DNA of 64,000 nucleotides from Campylorhamphus procurvoides. Lineage: Eukaryota; Chordata; Aves; Passeriformes; Dendrocolaptidae. Position numbers and translations under genes: made by a program. This document shows, piece after piece, positions 27,502 to 40,380 of this stretch. Under the pieces are notes generated by a model. It saw only the letters and a list, made by a program, of their open reading frames with translations. It searched no databases and was not told the origin of the DNA. The DNA is taken from positions 209,388 through 273,387 of the forward strand of contig WBMV01001030.1 of assembly GCA_013396655.1 (NCBI GenBank). The letters are read 5' to 3'. Position 1 is the stretch's first letter, and each line of letters begins with the position of its first letter.

Positions 27502-27601
27502 CTACAATTAAGGGAGGGAAAAAGACTGTGAAATTAAAGATACACATTGTAAATATGCTTACTGGCTTAGAAAAATTGCAGTGAAATTTGCTCAAGTCAG
27601 A

Positions 27602-27943
27602 CATGAATCTTCTTGCTCTCTACAACTACCTGACGACAGGAGGTTGTAGCAAGACGGGAATTGGTCTCTTCTCCCAGGCAAAGAGCAACAGGATAAGAGG
27701 AAATGGCCTCAAGCTGCACCAGGGGAGGTTCAGGGTGGAGATAAAGAAGAATTTTTTCACTGAAAGTGTGGTTACGCATTTGAACAGACTGCTCTGAGAG
27801 ACGGTGGACTCAATGTCCCTGGAAGTGTTCAAGAAATTAGGACACAGCACTTAGTTTTATGGTTTAATTGACAAGGTGGTGTTTGGTCAAAGGTTGGACT
27901 CAATGATCTAGGAGGTCTTTTCCAAGCTTAATGATTCTATGAA
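27602..27943 (+). mobile_element. CR1 LINE, 3' end fragment
   Basis: The plus strand follows the CR1 ORF2 tail: LLALYNYLTTGGCSKTGIGL, then NGLKLHQGRF, KKNFFTESVV, and then the 3'UTR ending GGTCTTTTCCAAGCTTAATG and a final ATTCTATGA at about 27941. It is 5' truncated to about 340 bp. In contrast to the copy at 5493 it keeps the GGCS..GLFSQ block. One in-frame stop after the NRLL motif breaks the reading frame. It is antisense to PPHLN1 and close to the acceptor of visible exon 6. Confidence 0.93.
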
Positions 27944-28849
27944 ATCTACACACTCCACCATCTGATAAATATTGGTAACACTTCACTCTCTTCACAAGGA
28001 GAGAAAATACACAGTTGTGTCATTTCACACATTTAGGAAAACCCACTATCTTTTTTTTCATCATTAACAGAAAGGGTGTATTAATATGATTCAGCAAGAT
28101 GATGTGGTTTCACTTTTTAATATTCATGTAACAATACAAACAGGTAAAATATTAAAACCCTAGTCAATCATTCCACAAAACCAGGCAGTGTAGGAACTGG
28201 TTTAGCAGGCCACCATACGTTGAAAAGCCCTGCCATGGGAAACAGTCCTGTATTGTATCAGCCACAGGCTAGATGCTCTTTGTATGATCAGTGTTTTTCT
28301 TGTAAAAGTTACAATTGGCAAAATGTCAAATCAAATTCACTATGCTAATCACAGTCTGTGCACGGTCTTGCCACAGACCCCTTTCAGGCAGCCCACAGCA
28401 GCAGAAGTGGCTGCAGTGTAAACAACTTGTTTCCAAGCTGTGGTCCACAGATTACATCTAAGGGATCTGCAAAAGGCAAATACAAAAAGCAAACATGTTG
28501 TCAGTAGGCCTAAATTAACTAGACTATTCACACTGGAAAATGGTTGACTGCTCACAAATAAAATACAATATAAACTTACCTTGGTTTCCATTAAACTTTT
28601 ATCAATAAAATTAATAAAGAGATGAATTAAAATGCCTATTAAACACTTAAAAATTGGGATACAAATTATTTTAGTAGTACTATAAACATGATTGTTCATT
28701 ATGGCTTTAATTCAATGAGTTAAAGCAATAAAGAGCAGACATGGCACCTCCCTTCTAAGAGCTGAGCTATTTTCCCTTTTTTTACTCAATGCCATAAAAT
28801 AATAGTGAATCGTGCTATGTATTTTAAAATACCTATATAAAAATGTAAG

Positions 28850-28877
28850 GAAAATGTGACTCTCTTGTCACATTTTC
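28850..28877. repeat. Perfect 11-bp inverted repeat, 6-nt loop
   Basis: GAAAATGTGAC at 28850-28860 and GTCACATTTTC at 28867-28877 are exact reverse complements separated by TCTCTT. Outside the arms AAG and CCTT could add pairs after a four-base bulge. The function is unknown; it could be an isolated template-switch product. Confidence 0.8.
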
Positions 28878-31673
28878 ATACCTTCCCTACAGTGTAGACT
28901 TAATACTAAGCAAAGATCAAAACCATGCACACTGTTGCAGGCAAGTGAATTACTGCTATGATGTTGAAGGCCTACTAATCCATGCAAAACTCTTCACGCT
29001 ACTGATGGGTCATTCAAAAATGCTAATGAAAACAGGTGGGAAAGTTACTCTGGCAAAAGCAAACATTCTAAATTGCACTTTAAACCTCAGTTTGAAGAGG
29101 ATGCTGAACAGAGAGCATACTGAAAAACACAGCAATCAGCCTTATCTGCAAATGTCTAGTAGATATAAATTGATCTTTAACAGAAAAAAGCTTTTCAACA
29201 AGAAATAGCAAATAAAAAAAATATGAAAAATAAAAAGTTCCCATAAATACAAAGTATATGTCAAAACCAAGAAGGTAGAAATAATCATGTCTTTAATTTG
29301 TCACACTCCTCAAAGCACAGAACATCTCCTCTGTTACCACTAAGTAACCCCGAAGTTCTGCTCCTGTGATACCTGCTTTCCAGCCTCATGGCTGAGCCAC
29401 CTCCTTTTAAATTTACAGACTAACTCAGCCTCCCATATGCTTCCTTTATCAGACTGGATTCCTTAAAGATTATCTCAGCTGACTGGTCTGTATGTTTGCA
29501 CCTGAACAGATGAAATGAGAAGAAACGATACAAGCGGCAGTATTCAAAGCTATGCAGAGATAAAAACCATAATTTAATTTGGAGACATTACTAGGCCATT
29601 TTTACTGAATGTATGTGGCTATCTTGAACCCAAAGTCCTGTAAAGTTAAACATGACACTTTCCAAGCACCTCTATTTGTCTTCCTGCATCTCCTCTGCAC
29701 ACCACCCTACACACCTCTTACTTCCTGGCCCAGTGAAGGAATACCACTGTGCTACTCTCCATGCTTTCCCATCACAGTTGAATGCCTGTCCTTTCCATTA
29801 GCCCTTTCCCCCCCTTTACTAAGTTTATTCATGTTCACCCAGTTTTCTTTTTTTAAATATGGTATTTATCCTAATGTATGAAGGACTGTAGAACATGGGA
29901 CATTCCTTCTTCAGTGGAAATCATGAGGCCAAACCAATTCAGACAGCATGATTTTAAAGAGTATTATGACCTTTTTAAAAGATGCCATATTGCAAGCTCC
30001 ACAAGAAATAGTATATACTTTGCATGTTGTAAATCCATTTAAGTACTGACTAAAATGTACTGCTGACATATATGAGGTATGTCCCACTTTATGTTCCTTT
30101 TAGATATGTAATATATGAGCTTACCTAAAGCAAATCACATTCAAAAATGATTCAGTATTATTTAAGCCATTTATACTTTGTGAATAGGCCCTTTTAGTTC
30201 AGTCATCTAGAGGAACAATTTTGTAGTACTATTCTCCAGGGACAGACAGTTATAAAGAAACAGTCCTCTGCACAAGTATTCTAGACTCTTAAAACTATTT
30301 GAAAGTGATTGGGAGAAATGTTTAACCATGCAATTGGAAAAAAATAGCAAAACCTACACACCTAGTTGTAAGCTCCTCTCTTGATCAGCATCTTTTCTGG
30401 TTTGTGAAAATGTCTGCTGCTACTTCACTACCTCCACTACTGTCTCAGTAATTCTGACAATATACTATATATCTACACTTATGTCATCAAAGTCAGCTCA
30501 AAATTTTATATGGCTTTCTCACAACATTGTTTTGCTGTTGCTAGTAATTATAAGCTGCATATCTACAACACTTCTACAAATGTAGCAAAATATATTTTCC
30601 TCTTTTTCTCTTACACTTAGAGAAATTTACGTTCACTGAGTACTCCTACAAAATGTTAACAGAATTGCAACAACCAAATAGAAAGATCCTCTGTGTTCTA
30701 CAAGGAGCGAAAATTGAAATAATTTCTCAATATTTAAACAATGTTAACTAAACTAAAAAGATCTTTTTTTGGCAAGAAATGCTACATAATGGTTCTCTGG
30801 AAATACAATGTGACTATCAGTGCATTAAAAAACCCCAAACTAATAATATTTAAAAAGCTGCCAAAGTGAACAGTAGGTTTGCCTAGTTCACTAGAAAGCA
30901 TTTGCAGAAAGGGAAATCAAATCAGATTAATTTACGTAAGCAGTACAAACTGCAGTGACTAAGACTGTAGCATGATAAAAAGAGCACTTTTAACTTTTTT
31001 TTTCCCTAAAATCATTTAAATAGGAAAACCTCAAATATTTTCAGAATAGATGATTCATTACACTTCTGGAAAACATTAACAGCCAAGCTTTTAAAAGGCA
31101 GAATGCACACAGTATAGACTAAACTGAGATATGTTTCATACTTCTTTGAGGAAAGCGAGATTTGAGAGGATCTGCCAATGAGATGAAATTGGTTAAAAAT
31201 GAATCAGCTTCAAAAGCCTAATAACACAGTTCTAAGAACATCTGGAAAAAACTCAACAAGCATGTTCTTTAATTTTGCTAATATTTTAATCCCTCTTTTC
31301 CCCTGGCTGCAGGAAGAAATGTCTTGATCTGCTATAAATGACAGCAAAGTTTCTTGTAAGGGAATCCAGTAAAGCACATAAAGAAGTAACAGAAGGATCT
31401 GATGCTACAAGGAACGTAAAATACTAGAAAAAGCTATACAGCTCAAACTCCCACAGTCAGGCTAGAGCTGCTAACGAAATAACACCTACAGTCTCCCACA
31501 CGAAATACATAAGGGAACAGAAAGTACAATGAAACAGCCAGAGCAGACAACACATAGATGGTACAAAATGGCTAGGTTTTCCTTGTAAAAGAGAGCATGT
31601 AAAGAAAACGGGCTTATACAGTGAATTGCAGTTTCACCTCACTAACCAGTTCTCATCAATAATCCAGCATTAC

Positions 31674-31924
31674 CTTGCTGAGAAGAAATATTTCTTTTAT
31701 GTAAAGATGACATACTTCTGCTATGCTGATGGAAAGGATAGGCTTTGCTTCTTTCAGGAGAGTAGCTCCTGCTGCTGACACTAGAGCCAGATCGGCTGTG
31801 TGGAGAATCCCTTCGGCTCCCTGGCGATTCCCTGAAGAAAGGAGAGTCCCTCTTATGGGGGGATCGATCTCTCACATAATGAGAAGGATAGAAGCTTTTT
31901 CTTCTGAAGCCATCTCTGACATCC
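31674..31924 (-). CDS. PPHLN1: PPHLN1 visible exon 5 (Arg/Ser-rich region)
   Basis: The largest visible exon, 251 bp, entered in phase 2 and left in phase 1. The acceptor is TTCCAAG and the donor is CAAG/GTAATG. It encodes DVRDGFRRKSFYPSHYVRDR, then SPHKRDSPFFRESPGSRRDS, then PHSRSGSSVSSRSYSPERSK, and AYPFHQHSRS. These align with human DMRDGFRRKSFYSSHYARER, SPYKRDNTFFRESPVGRKDS and PHSRSGSSVSSRSYSPERSK, which settles the gene identity. The region is an Arg/Ser-repeat, disordered segment. In human periphilin the N-terminal disordered part self-assembles and is needed for HUSH silencing. The last part, MSSLHKRNISSQQ, differs from the human sequence at this point, so the exon end is less conserved. 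Confidence 0.98.
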
Positions 31925-32978
31925 CTTGGAAGAAAACACAAAAATATAAGTTACTTGGTTATCCTTTCAATGTTTCTAGAACAGCACTAGAGGGTACAAT
32001 GGTAACATTTTGTGCCTGGTAGATACAAATAGGTTAGCAGTCACCGGCAGAAAATGTCCAAAATCTTAAGCGTTGCGTGGGAATACTTCCCCACTTCATA
32101 TAAATCATGTGACCTGGTCTCCAAGGAAGGCCTAAAGTTAAACCATTACATGTTGCTAAGAGTACTAGGTAATGAGTGAAAAAAAAGTAGAAAAAGCTTA
32201 AAAAAAAAAAAGAGAATTTTTTCAGATTTCATTGAATTATTTCATTGCTAAAAGCTAATTCCTTTCTATTTCTTGATAATATTGCTAAAATGTAAGAAAA
32301 AGACATTCAAGAAATGGGAGCTCTCCCAGTTGTTTTTTTCAGATTCAGTCCATTTCTCCTTGAAATTAAGCCTCAATTTACAACAGCTCAAAATGCATAT
32401 GCAAATATTGCTCACAGTACTTGGCACTTTTCAGCTTTTTTTTTTTCTTATTTTCAAGGGACTATATCCCTCATTTGTTTTCACAGATATTGCTGTGGGA
32501 AATATCACTGAGGGATTTCAACTTATATGCAGCAAAGACAAAAAGAAATGTGCAGAACAACCATTCTCATGCCTATGTACCCACCCAGGGTCAAGCCTTG
32601 AATGAAAATATGAACATTTATACCTCCTAAAAATGTTTTTCACAGCACACAATATTAATTCTGTACTTTACTGTAAAACGTCCCAGATCCAACTGACTTT
32701 AAACCATAATGTAGCACACACAAAAACTTTCTACTAAATCTGGATATTGTTACTCCAGAGCATACTGCAAGCACATTGGTTACATATAAATTATATTAAT
32801 ATATATGTACTTGTAAAAGTAATCAAAAAAAAAGACAACCCAGTGTAATTTTGAACTTGTCCTAAAGAATCTCAGAGTTAACAAACACACAAGGCAACTT
32901 AATCTAGACTTGTCACATTTGTCTTGATCAGAAGACACATTGCTAAGAGAAAGAAGTACTTCTCAGCTTCTTCACAGC

Positions 32979-33014
32979 ATTGCTACAAGTGAAGAAATTG
33001 CTACAAGTGGAAAT
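32979..33014. repeat. 18-bp tandem duplication
   Basis: ATTGCTACAAGTG occurs at 32979 and again 18 bp later, with related flanks (GAAGAA and GAAAT). This is a small local duplication. Confidence 0.6.
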
Positions 33015-36000
33015 AAAGACTTCATAGCATTTCTAGTAAATCAGAATGTATCTTATTTCACTATTCCTTTCTGTGTCTCATCATAGACCAATATTTTAAA
33101 CAAGGGAATATCTCACAAAGACAACCAAAAATCTGACTCTCATTCCACACAATGTAGCTATAGCTAATTTTATGTTGGTGGAGAACAGGAAAAAAAGCTC
33201 GCTAGTGTATCATTCATATAGCATGTTACAGACACACATTTGTGACAGATGAAGTATTTCAGTGCGCCAAAGGTGTTTTGGACTACTGAAACTACAGAGG
33301 TAACACCACAAAACACAAATCCTATGATAATGATGTGTGTGATTTACCTTTTGGATGGAAAGCACGTCTGCACAAGTGGTTCTGCTTCAGAATGCAAACA
33401 TCCCACAAGCAACATTAGGGTATTCTGCAGCAGAAAAGTCACTGAGATGGGTCATAGCCACTAAGACACCAATAATCCTTCAGCTGATTTCTCCAGTTCC
33501 AGATGGAATAAAATACCAAGAAAATAAATTCTCTATTTTGAAAATTTTCATACAAAGCTGAAGTATGAATGAATAGCCCTCAACCACCCTGGTTTTCAGT
33601 AAAATGCCTATGAAGCAGTCAACAGACCACAAGCCTTTTATAGGTATTGTATAACACAGAAATGCATTTTACAGGTCTGAATACCAAAATTGTGTTATAA
33701 AAAGAATAAATATTAATTTCCTCTCTAAACATCTTTTCTTCTATTTGTTGCAACACTTTCGTCTTCCTAAGCAAGCTAAGTGAGCAAACTTTTAAGGAGT
33801 TGCTAACTACTCCCCTATTTAACATCCTCTATTCAGTAACCATTGTATAGATATTTACATTAAAAAATTAATCACCCCAGAATATACAGAAGGACAATCC
33901 TCCTGCTTTCTTCAAAGGCCTAAGAGCAACGTGCCTGCCTCTGGATACTACTCTTTAGAAAACGTACAGATTAACAGGAGACTTTCTGAAAGGAAGTAAC
34001 TGAAATTATCACAGACTGGGAAAACAAATTTAATGAAGAAACATTCAAAAGCTGTTGTCCATTTAAATTTAACAAATAGAAATTTAAATAAGCCAGGTAA
34101 GTTCTCAAACATATGAGATGACTCTGAAAACAGGGAACTAATGCTTTATCTACATTATGTGTATGAACATTTTATGTAGCAATAGACTTGAAGCAGAATT
34201 TCACATTTGAAGAATATTGTATTAGCTCAGTACTGAACTACTTTTTCTAGCTAAGTAGGGTTTATTTATTCATGAAAGAGCATATTAATCAAATATTATC
34301 AAGAATGAGTCAGGTACAGCCCATTTTTATTTCCATTTCCTTCTGAATCTCTTTTTAAGTAATGTTACTTATTTTAGAGCACAAGCTTTCTGGCAGAGCA
34401 GTACACTTTTATGTGCAAAACACATTTTTACAACCAAGCTATTAAGCTCTCGTATACAGAGAAGTTTATTATGGAACTGTTTACAGAGCCCCAGCTATCG
34501 CACACATATAATAAGTGCTCTAATATCCACACAGGAATTTTTAAAATATCATTGAAATATACTTTTAAGCAGGAAAACATTTGAAAGCCTCATTCTACTA
34601 TAATATCCTGCACCATAAAATAGAATCTCTTTCAATTTCTGAATTTTCATTTCATCACTCCATGTTAATTCTAACTGGACCGTATCTCATACAGAACATT
34701 CAAACCATTAACAATATGCAATCTGTTTCAGACAGCATAGCAACAGCACAGTTATTTCTGATGTTTTCCATTAATGTAACAAACTACACTGAACAGAACA
34801 AAGTAAGTATTGTTTTACTTTTATTTTTTCCTTAAATACTTAAGCTAACATACACCTGCCATTTGTTAATGAAGGCCCCAATTCAGCAAAACAGTTAAGT
34901 ACATGCTTCAGATTCCAACACATACTCAAAAGGTTTATTGAGCAAGGACAATATTTAATAGAGATGCAAAATTTTGTGCTTGGCTGTAACTTTAAAATAG
35001 AGCTACTGCCCTTAACAACAAATACAGGATTAATCCCTTTTACATAGCATCCCTGAAATATATACATTTTGTATTCATATTTCAAACTTAGTCCTGAAAG
35101 CAAAATTTTGTTCTCTCAGCAGCAATGCAACAGGAAGTAGCATAACTGTTAACCTCAATGAAACCTGACCCTGAAATTCTCACTAAGGCTGACAGTCTTG
35201 GATGAGCTCCTGAAATATTACAAGTAAACAGCCATACTCTGATATATCATTCATCAAGGGCAGCTGAGGGAAGAGCACAAGCCTGAGAGCTATTTCAGTT
35301 AACCATCAGCTCCAGTTTCCTCAAGGATAAAACACAATTACAGAATAGACAAAGGTACAGCTTTCTGCATAGCAGAAGACCAAGAGAATACAACACGGGA
35401 GATTTTCAGTCATCAAAAGAACAGAAACACTACTAACACTACTAAGCTATCACTACCACACTGGGTACTTCTGGTGTCATCCTTCCCTGCAAACCATTAA
35501 GCAGCAATGCTGTGGAAAACTGAGGGCTACAGGAAGTCCCATAGTTTACAAAAGGGAGTGATACAGCTTAAACTATGTGAAACATAGATTAACACAAACC
35601 AGTGTGTCAATCTTCTATTTTAAGAGCACATAAAAGTAAAATTAAATCACTTGCTAGTGGTGAAATGCCCAGAAATAGAGGAGTACTTCGGTACATGACA
35701 GCATGTCATATGCACTACAGGAAAAAGCTTTGTGGTAAGAAGAATCTTAGTGCGCTCTCACTGAATTCATGTTACCACGTAACTCTGTGCAATACCTTAT
35801 GCTGACTGTTCTCTGGGACTTCTACATCCCAATACAGATGTTCATCTTTTCAACTAAAACATTAATCTACAACGTGGTCCAACCATACAGGACATAACTC
35901 TCACTTTTGACACTGAAATGAAGAGACTGGCAACAAAACAGAGAAACTGGAGGTTTTTCCAATAAGGTGAGTGCCATCTATGACCTAGATAAAAAACATC

Positions 36001-39000
36001 AACAGAGAAGTTCATGTGATCCCATCCATCTGAGAAAAATTATTGCTATTGTCAAAGGGGTTAAATATTCCATTTATAAGCTTGGGTTTAATTACTAACC
36101 TTGCCTAAAAGTAACTCATGCAATTTTTTAAATACAACACCAGACCTCAGTGCAAAGAAATAAAACAGATAAGATTTGAACTGAATTCTTAACTGAATAT
36201 ACTTTCTCTGTCTCATAATACACAGGCAAGAGGGAGGGGGGAAAAAAGTGAAACTAAAATAAGAACTCCTCTTGCCTTCCTTGTCAGAACACTGCAAGGG
36301 CTAACAGAGCTACCAACATGATACAGATTATATAGAAAACAATAAAATATACTACACCACTGATCTTTAAAAGAAGAGTCAGGAGCACCTCTACTTTTAA
36401 TATCTTCAAAGTAAATGTAGATGGTGGAAGATTCCAGCCACCATCCTCTCCCCCAGAAACCATTTCATTTCTTTCTGAAGTATGCAGTACATGGTTGTGC
36501 AACAAACCAACAACCTACTCAGGTTCTGCTTTGGAGACTTATTATAATCTCTTGTTATTGCCCAAAGTTCCTGATGCAGATTTATCATAAGCTAAATTAA
36601 TACCATGAATTACACCATCATAAATATAAGAAATTGCACCTGGTTCCAATGGCTTTCATTTGAACATGTGAAATGATGACAAGATTTCTTATGACAACTG
36701 GTTTTCAACATTTCATGACTAAGTGAGAAACTGCGGGACTTGTGACATTTGCATTTGCTTGAAATTAAATTAAGGTAACTAGGACTAGTCAATGAAATCT
36801 TATTAACAGCTTTTTGCATGAAGGCAAAAGGAAATAGGCATTGCAAAACACTGGTAAGTCCTGTGCAAAGAAGGGTAACGAGACATATCAAATGTACAAA
36901 AACATTAAAAATATATAAATGTTTCACAATTTTTATGATGCCTGTGGTACTACTGAAGCTATCTTATGCAAATGCCAAAACTTCACACTTATGCCACTTG
37001 TCCACCTCACTCAATATGAAAGCTACTCTTTTCATCTCCCACAACTACCACCACCTCCAGATGTCATGACAAATCAGAGAATAAAAACTAAGACAACTTG
37101 AATATTATAGCAACATTGGACAGAAATGTCTGTGTCCTTTAATGGAATCATAAAGCTGTGCACTTCAACTGCACTGGAAATCCCACTACCTTCCTCTTTA
37201 TCCTTAGTAAAGAATACTTCCTTTTTACTGTCATTGATAATGTATTATTAGAATTGCTGGAAGATAAATCCACACGATAAAAATATATTTAACCTAAAAC
37301 TCTCTATTATGTGACAGAGAGAAAATATGGTCAAGCATACAGATAAAAACAGAGAAACAAGTAAAAAAGAGTGCAGAAAAAAACATATATTAAAGTATCA
37401 AAGAATTAAGACCAAACAGTTTTATACAACTGTTTGCAGAATAAAGACAAAATATGTTAATTAGACAAATCAAGATCCAATTAGACAAAAAAATTGCATT
37501 CAAATGCATGTGATCTCGCTTTCTCTTCTTTTCAAAAACAAGGGCTTAGTAAGTCCCTGCAATTCCTCTACAATAGAAATAAATCAGAGTCTAAAGTTCC
37601 AGAGGGAATATTTGCTTTAAGTGATGGACTAAGTTACCATTCCTATAAACAGCTACAACACTTACAACTCCACTTTGAGCAGTATATCATCCCAGAAGAA
37701 TCAAGCAGTTCAGATACCTAGCTCAAGGAATAAACCTCTCCCATATGATGACTCTATGCAGTAGCAGCTGAATCAATTCCTAAACTTCTATTTCAATATA
37801 AGCTTAAAACTGGAAAGAAGAGAGGCAGCACAATACGGTACCTTCAAGTACATTTTTTCCCCTTACGGTCTAACAAACCAGAAAAACGTGTCACCATTAC
37901 TGCTTCTAGGCAAAGTTCTAATGGGACGGACCTGTCTAAGTAGGTGCTTGCACATTTACTGTCATACTGCCTCAGGCAGAGTCCAGCATACAGAAAAGAA
38001 ATCTAAAACATTTCCCTTGGGTACTAAAGAACATTGGTATTCCTCAAAAGGAGATTTTCATTGAGGTTTTGAGTTTACTTTTTACTTCACAGTCAGCACA
38101 TACAAGCAATTCAACATAGGCAAGCATTTGTCTTATATACAAACTAATTGCCAAAAAGAAAAATATTTTTGCACTTCGTTTTGGGGACATAAGTGAATTT
38201 TATCTTCAGCAAGCTATTATTCTTTGACCCAAAAGCTATCCTTACAACCCTTAAATAGAAGTCAGAAACCATGAAATAGCTGCTGGAGGAGCTCTTAAGC
38301 TTTTCATTGATGTGCCACAGAATGCTGATAGTTCATCGACACTTAAAAGAAAGCAACAAGTAGTGCACTTTAGTAGTAAATACTGATTTGATCAACCCTT
38401 GGGGTTGACTTTCTAAGATTATCAGTAAAAGGCTGCAAAAGGAAAGAGAAGTTGTGGAGCAGGTTTGTAAGAAGTAATACCTTATATTAGTAATACTGAC
38501 ACACAATACCCTTATTATATTTACTTCTCTTCTATTTCCAAATCTTTTCATGAGATCTATAAATCAGAAAAACACTCTGGTTTTCTCTATAACAGAAAAA
38601 TGCTTCACAGAACTCTATGTTTTTATTCTTAAATTTAAGTGAGATTTGAAGCAATTAGGTCAAATAGGTTTCAGTTGCTTATTCACCAGAGTGATATGGG
38701 CTTCTGCACCGAAAATTTAAATAAAAGTTAGCAAAATACTGCTGCTTTTGAAATTCTCAATAGAAAAGACATTATACATATATGAAGGAAAAATTCATTA
38801 TACATAATGAGATTTTCTTTATGTGATCTCATTCCTTTGTCATGTTTGTTCAAAAACAGAAAGCCTGAAGTTGACAGACATTTCCTCTTATAAATTATTC
38901 AGTCATGTAGCTTTATCTTTTTTGTTTTCCAGTTTGATTACAGTTTACAGTCTCTAAAATAATAAACATTAACATCTCCTGCCTCTTTTTGTAGGCCATT

Positions 39001-39867
39001 TTCCTATATATTACAAATAGTAGTTATTTGAACATATTTAATGCAAAGGCAAGCTACACTCGTTGGGTAAATTCCTTATTGGAAGTCCTTTTGCAACTTC
39101 TGTAACCCTTCAGCTATTTGAGTGATTTAATAACAGTTAATTTCAGAGCAAAGCTCCATGAGAAGTCATACTAATTGAAACCGGTGCTGCTACAATCTTG
39201 AACTTTGCAACCTTCCTAGCATCCATATTCCCACTTCATGCCTAACCTGGACTGATATTTTCTTTCAAGAAACTAAACTGGTAGATACTCTCTTATTGTT
39301 GTGGTGGCTTAGCACTCACGACCAACTCATGGAAATGTACAAACACCTGAAACAGAACCAGGGAGAGGGGAAGGACTGTAATGGCACCCACTTAGATAGG
39401 CTAAAAGTGCTGTGAAAATAGAAAATCAGTCTCCTTACTGCGTTCATGACTTTAATTACAAGTAAAATTGGGTCCTTGGCAGAATTTTAGAGAAGTTAAA
39501 GTTAGAATCAATAAGACTTTAAGAAGTAATACTTTTTTTTCACCCCCCTAAAAATAATAGACATACATATCTAAGCAACACTAAATTGTCTGTAAGAAAT
39601 AGATGTAAATTCAAAGATAAATTTTTAAAGAGAATACTACTTAACAGAGACAAGTTTTAGTAAGGGATTAAATTAACAGTAGATGAAAAGAGTTTTTAAA
39701 GAAGGTAATCCACTGATTTGCTATTCAATTTCCTCTGTCAACATAATCTTTTAACTTACTTATATAATCCTTGTACGGAATTCTTCCAAAAATACATCAT
39801 AAAAATTGTAGAACACATACTTAGTCTACTACCTCATCAAACCTGAATTACTTTGCCTGTCTACTCA

Positions 39868-40380
39868 GATCCTGCTTGGTGCACTGCACCCAGCTCTGGA
39901 GTCCTGGAAAGACAGGGATGGACAGTTGGAGCATATCCAAAGGAGGGCAACAAAAATCATCAAGATGGAGCACATCTCCTGTGAGGAAGGGCTGAGAGAG
40001 TTGGGGCTGTTCAGTCTGGAGAAGAAAAAGCTCCAGGAAGACCTTGTTGCAGTCTTTCAGTACTTCAAGGGGGCTTACAAGAAAGATGGGATTACTCTTT
40101 GGTAAGGCCTGTTGTCAAAGGCCAACGGGTAATGGTTTTAAAATAAAAGAGGGCAGATTCAGAATAGATATGAGGAAATAAAAATTTACAATGAGGGTGT
40201 TGAAACACTATCTCAAGTTGCCCAGAGAGGTGGTCAATGACCCATCCCTGGAAACATTTAAGGCCATGTTGGATGGGGCTCTGACCAACCTCATCTAGTT
40301 GAAGATGTTCCCACTTACTGCAGGGCGGTTGGGCTAGATGACCTTTAAAGGTATCTTCCAAATTAATCCATTCTATGATG
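39868..40380 (+). mobile_element. CR1 LINE, 3' fragment
   Basis: Plus-strand CR1 sequence. It has the ORF2 tail block (CTGCACCCAGCTCTGGAG, then GAAGGGCTGAGAGAGTTGGG, then CTGTTCAGTCTGGAGAAG), a degraded middle, and a 3'UTR with GGCTAGATGACCTTTAAAGG and a terminal ATTCTATGATG at 40380. About 510 bp remain; the 5' part is lost. Many stops and indels make it an old copy. Its 3' end wording differs from the copies at 5493 and 27602, so it belongs to another CR1 subfamily. It is antisense to PPHLN1. Confidence 0.92.

Larger units (their letters stand above)
27502..31673 (-). other. PPHLN1: PPHLN1 intron (visible exons 5-6)
   Basis: 4.2 kb of AT-rich intron with canonical ends. It holds a CR1 at 27602-27943 and a perfect short inverted repeat at 28850-28877. 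The 116-codon minus-strand ORF at 28349-28699 has no recognisable content and looks accidental. Confidence 0.85.

Noticed and set aside
28410..28480. Possible second hAT-like end (CCAAGCTGTGGTCCACAGA)
   Set aside because: Only one end is suggestive; no matching inverted repeat was found downstream.
28349..28699. 116-codon minus-strand ORF with hydrophobic stretches
   Set aside because: No recognisable domain, and its splice signals do not fit PPHLN1; it looks accidental.
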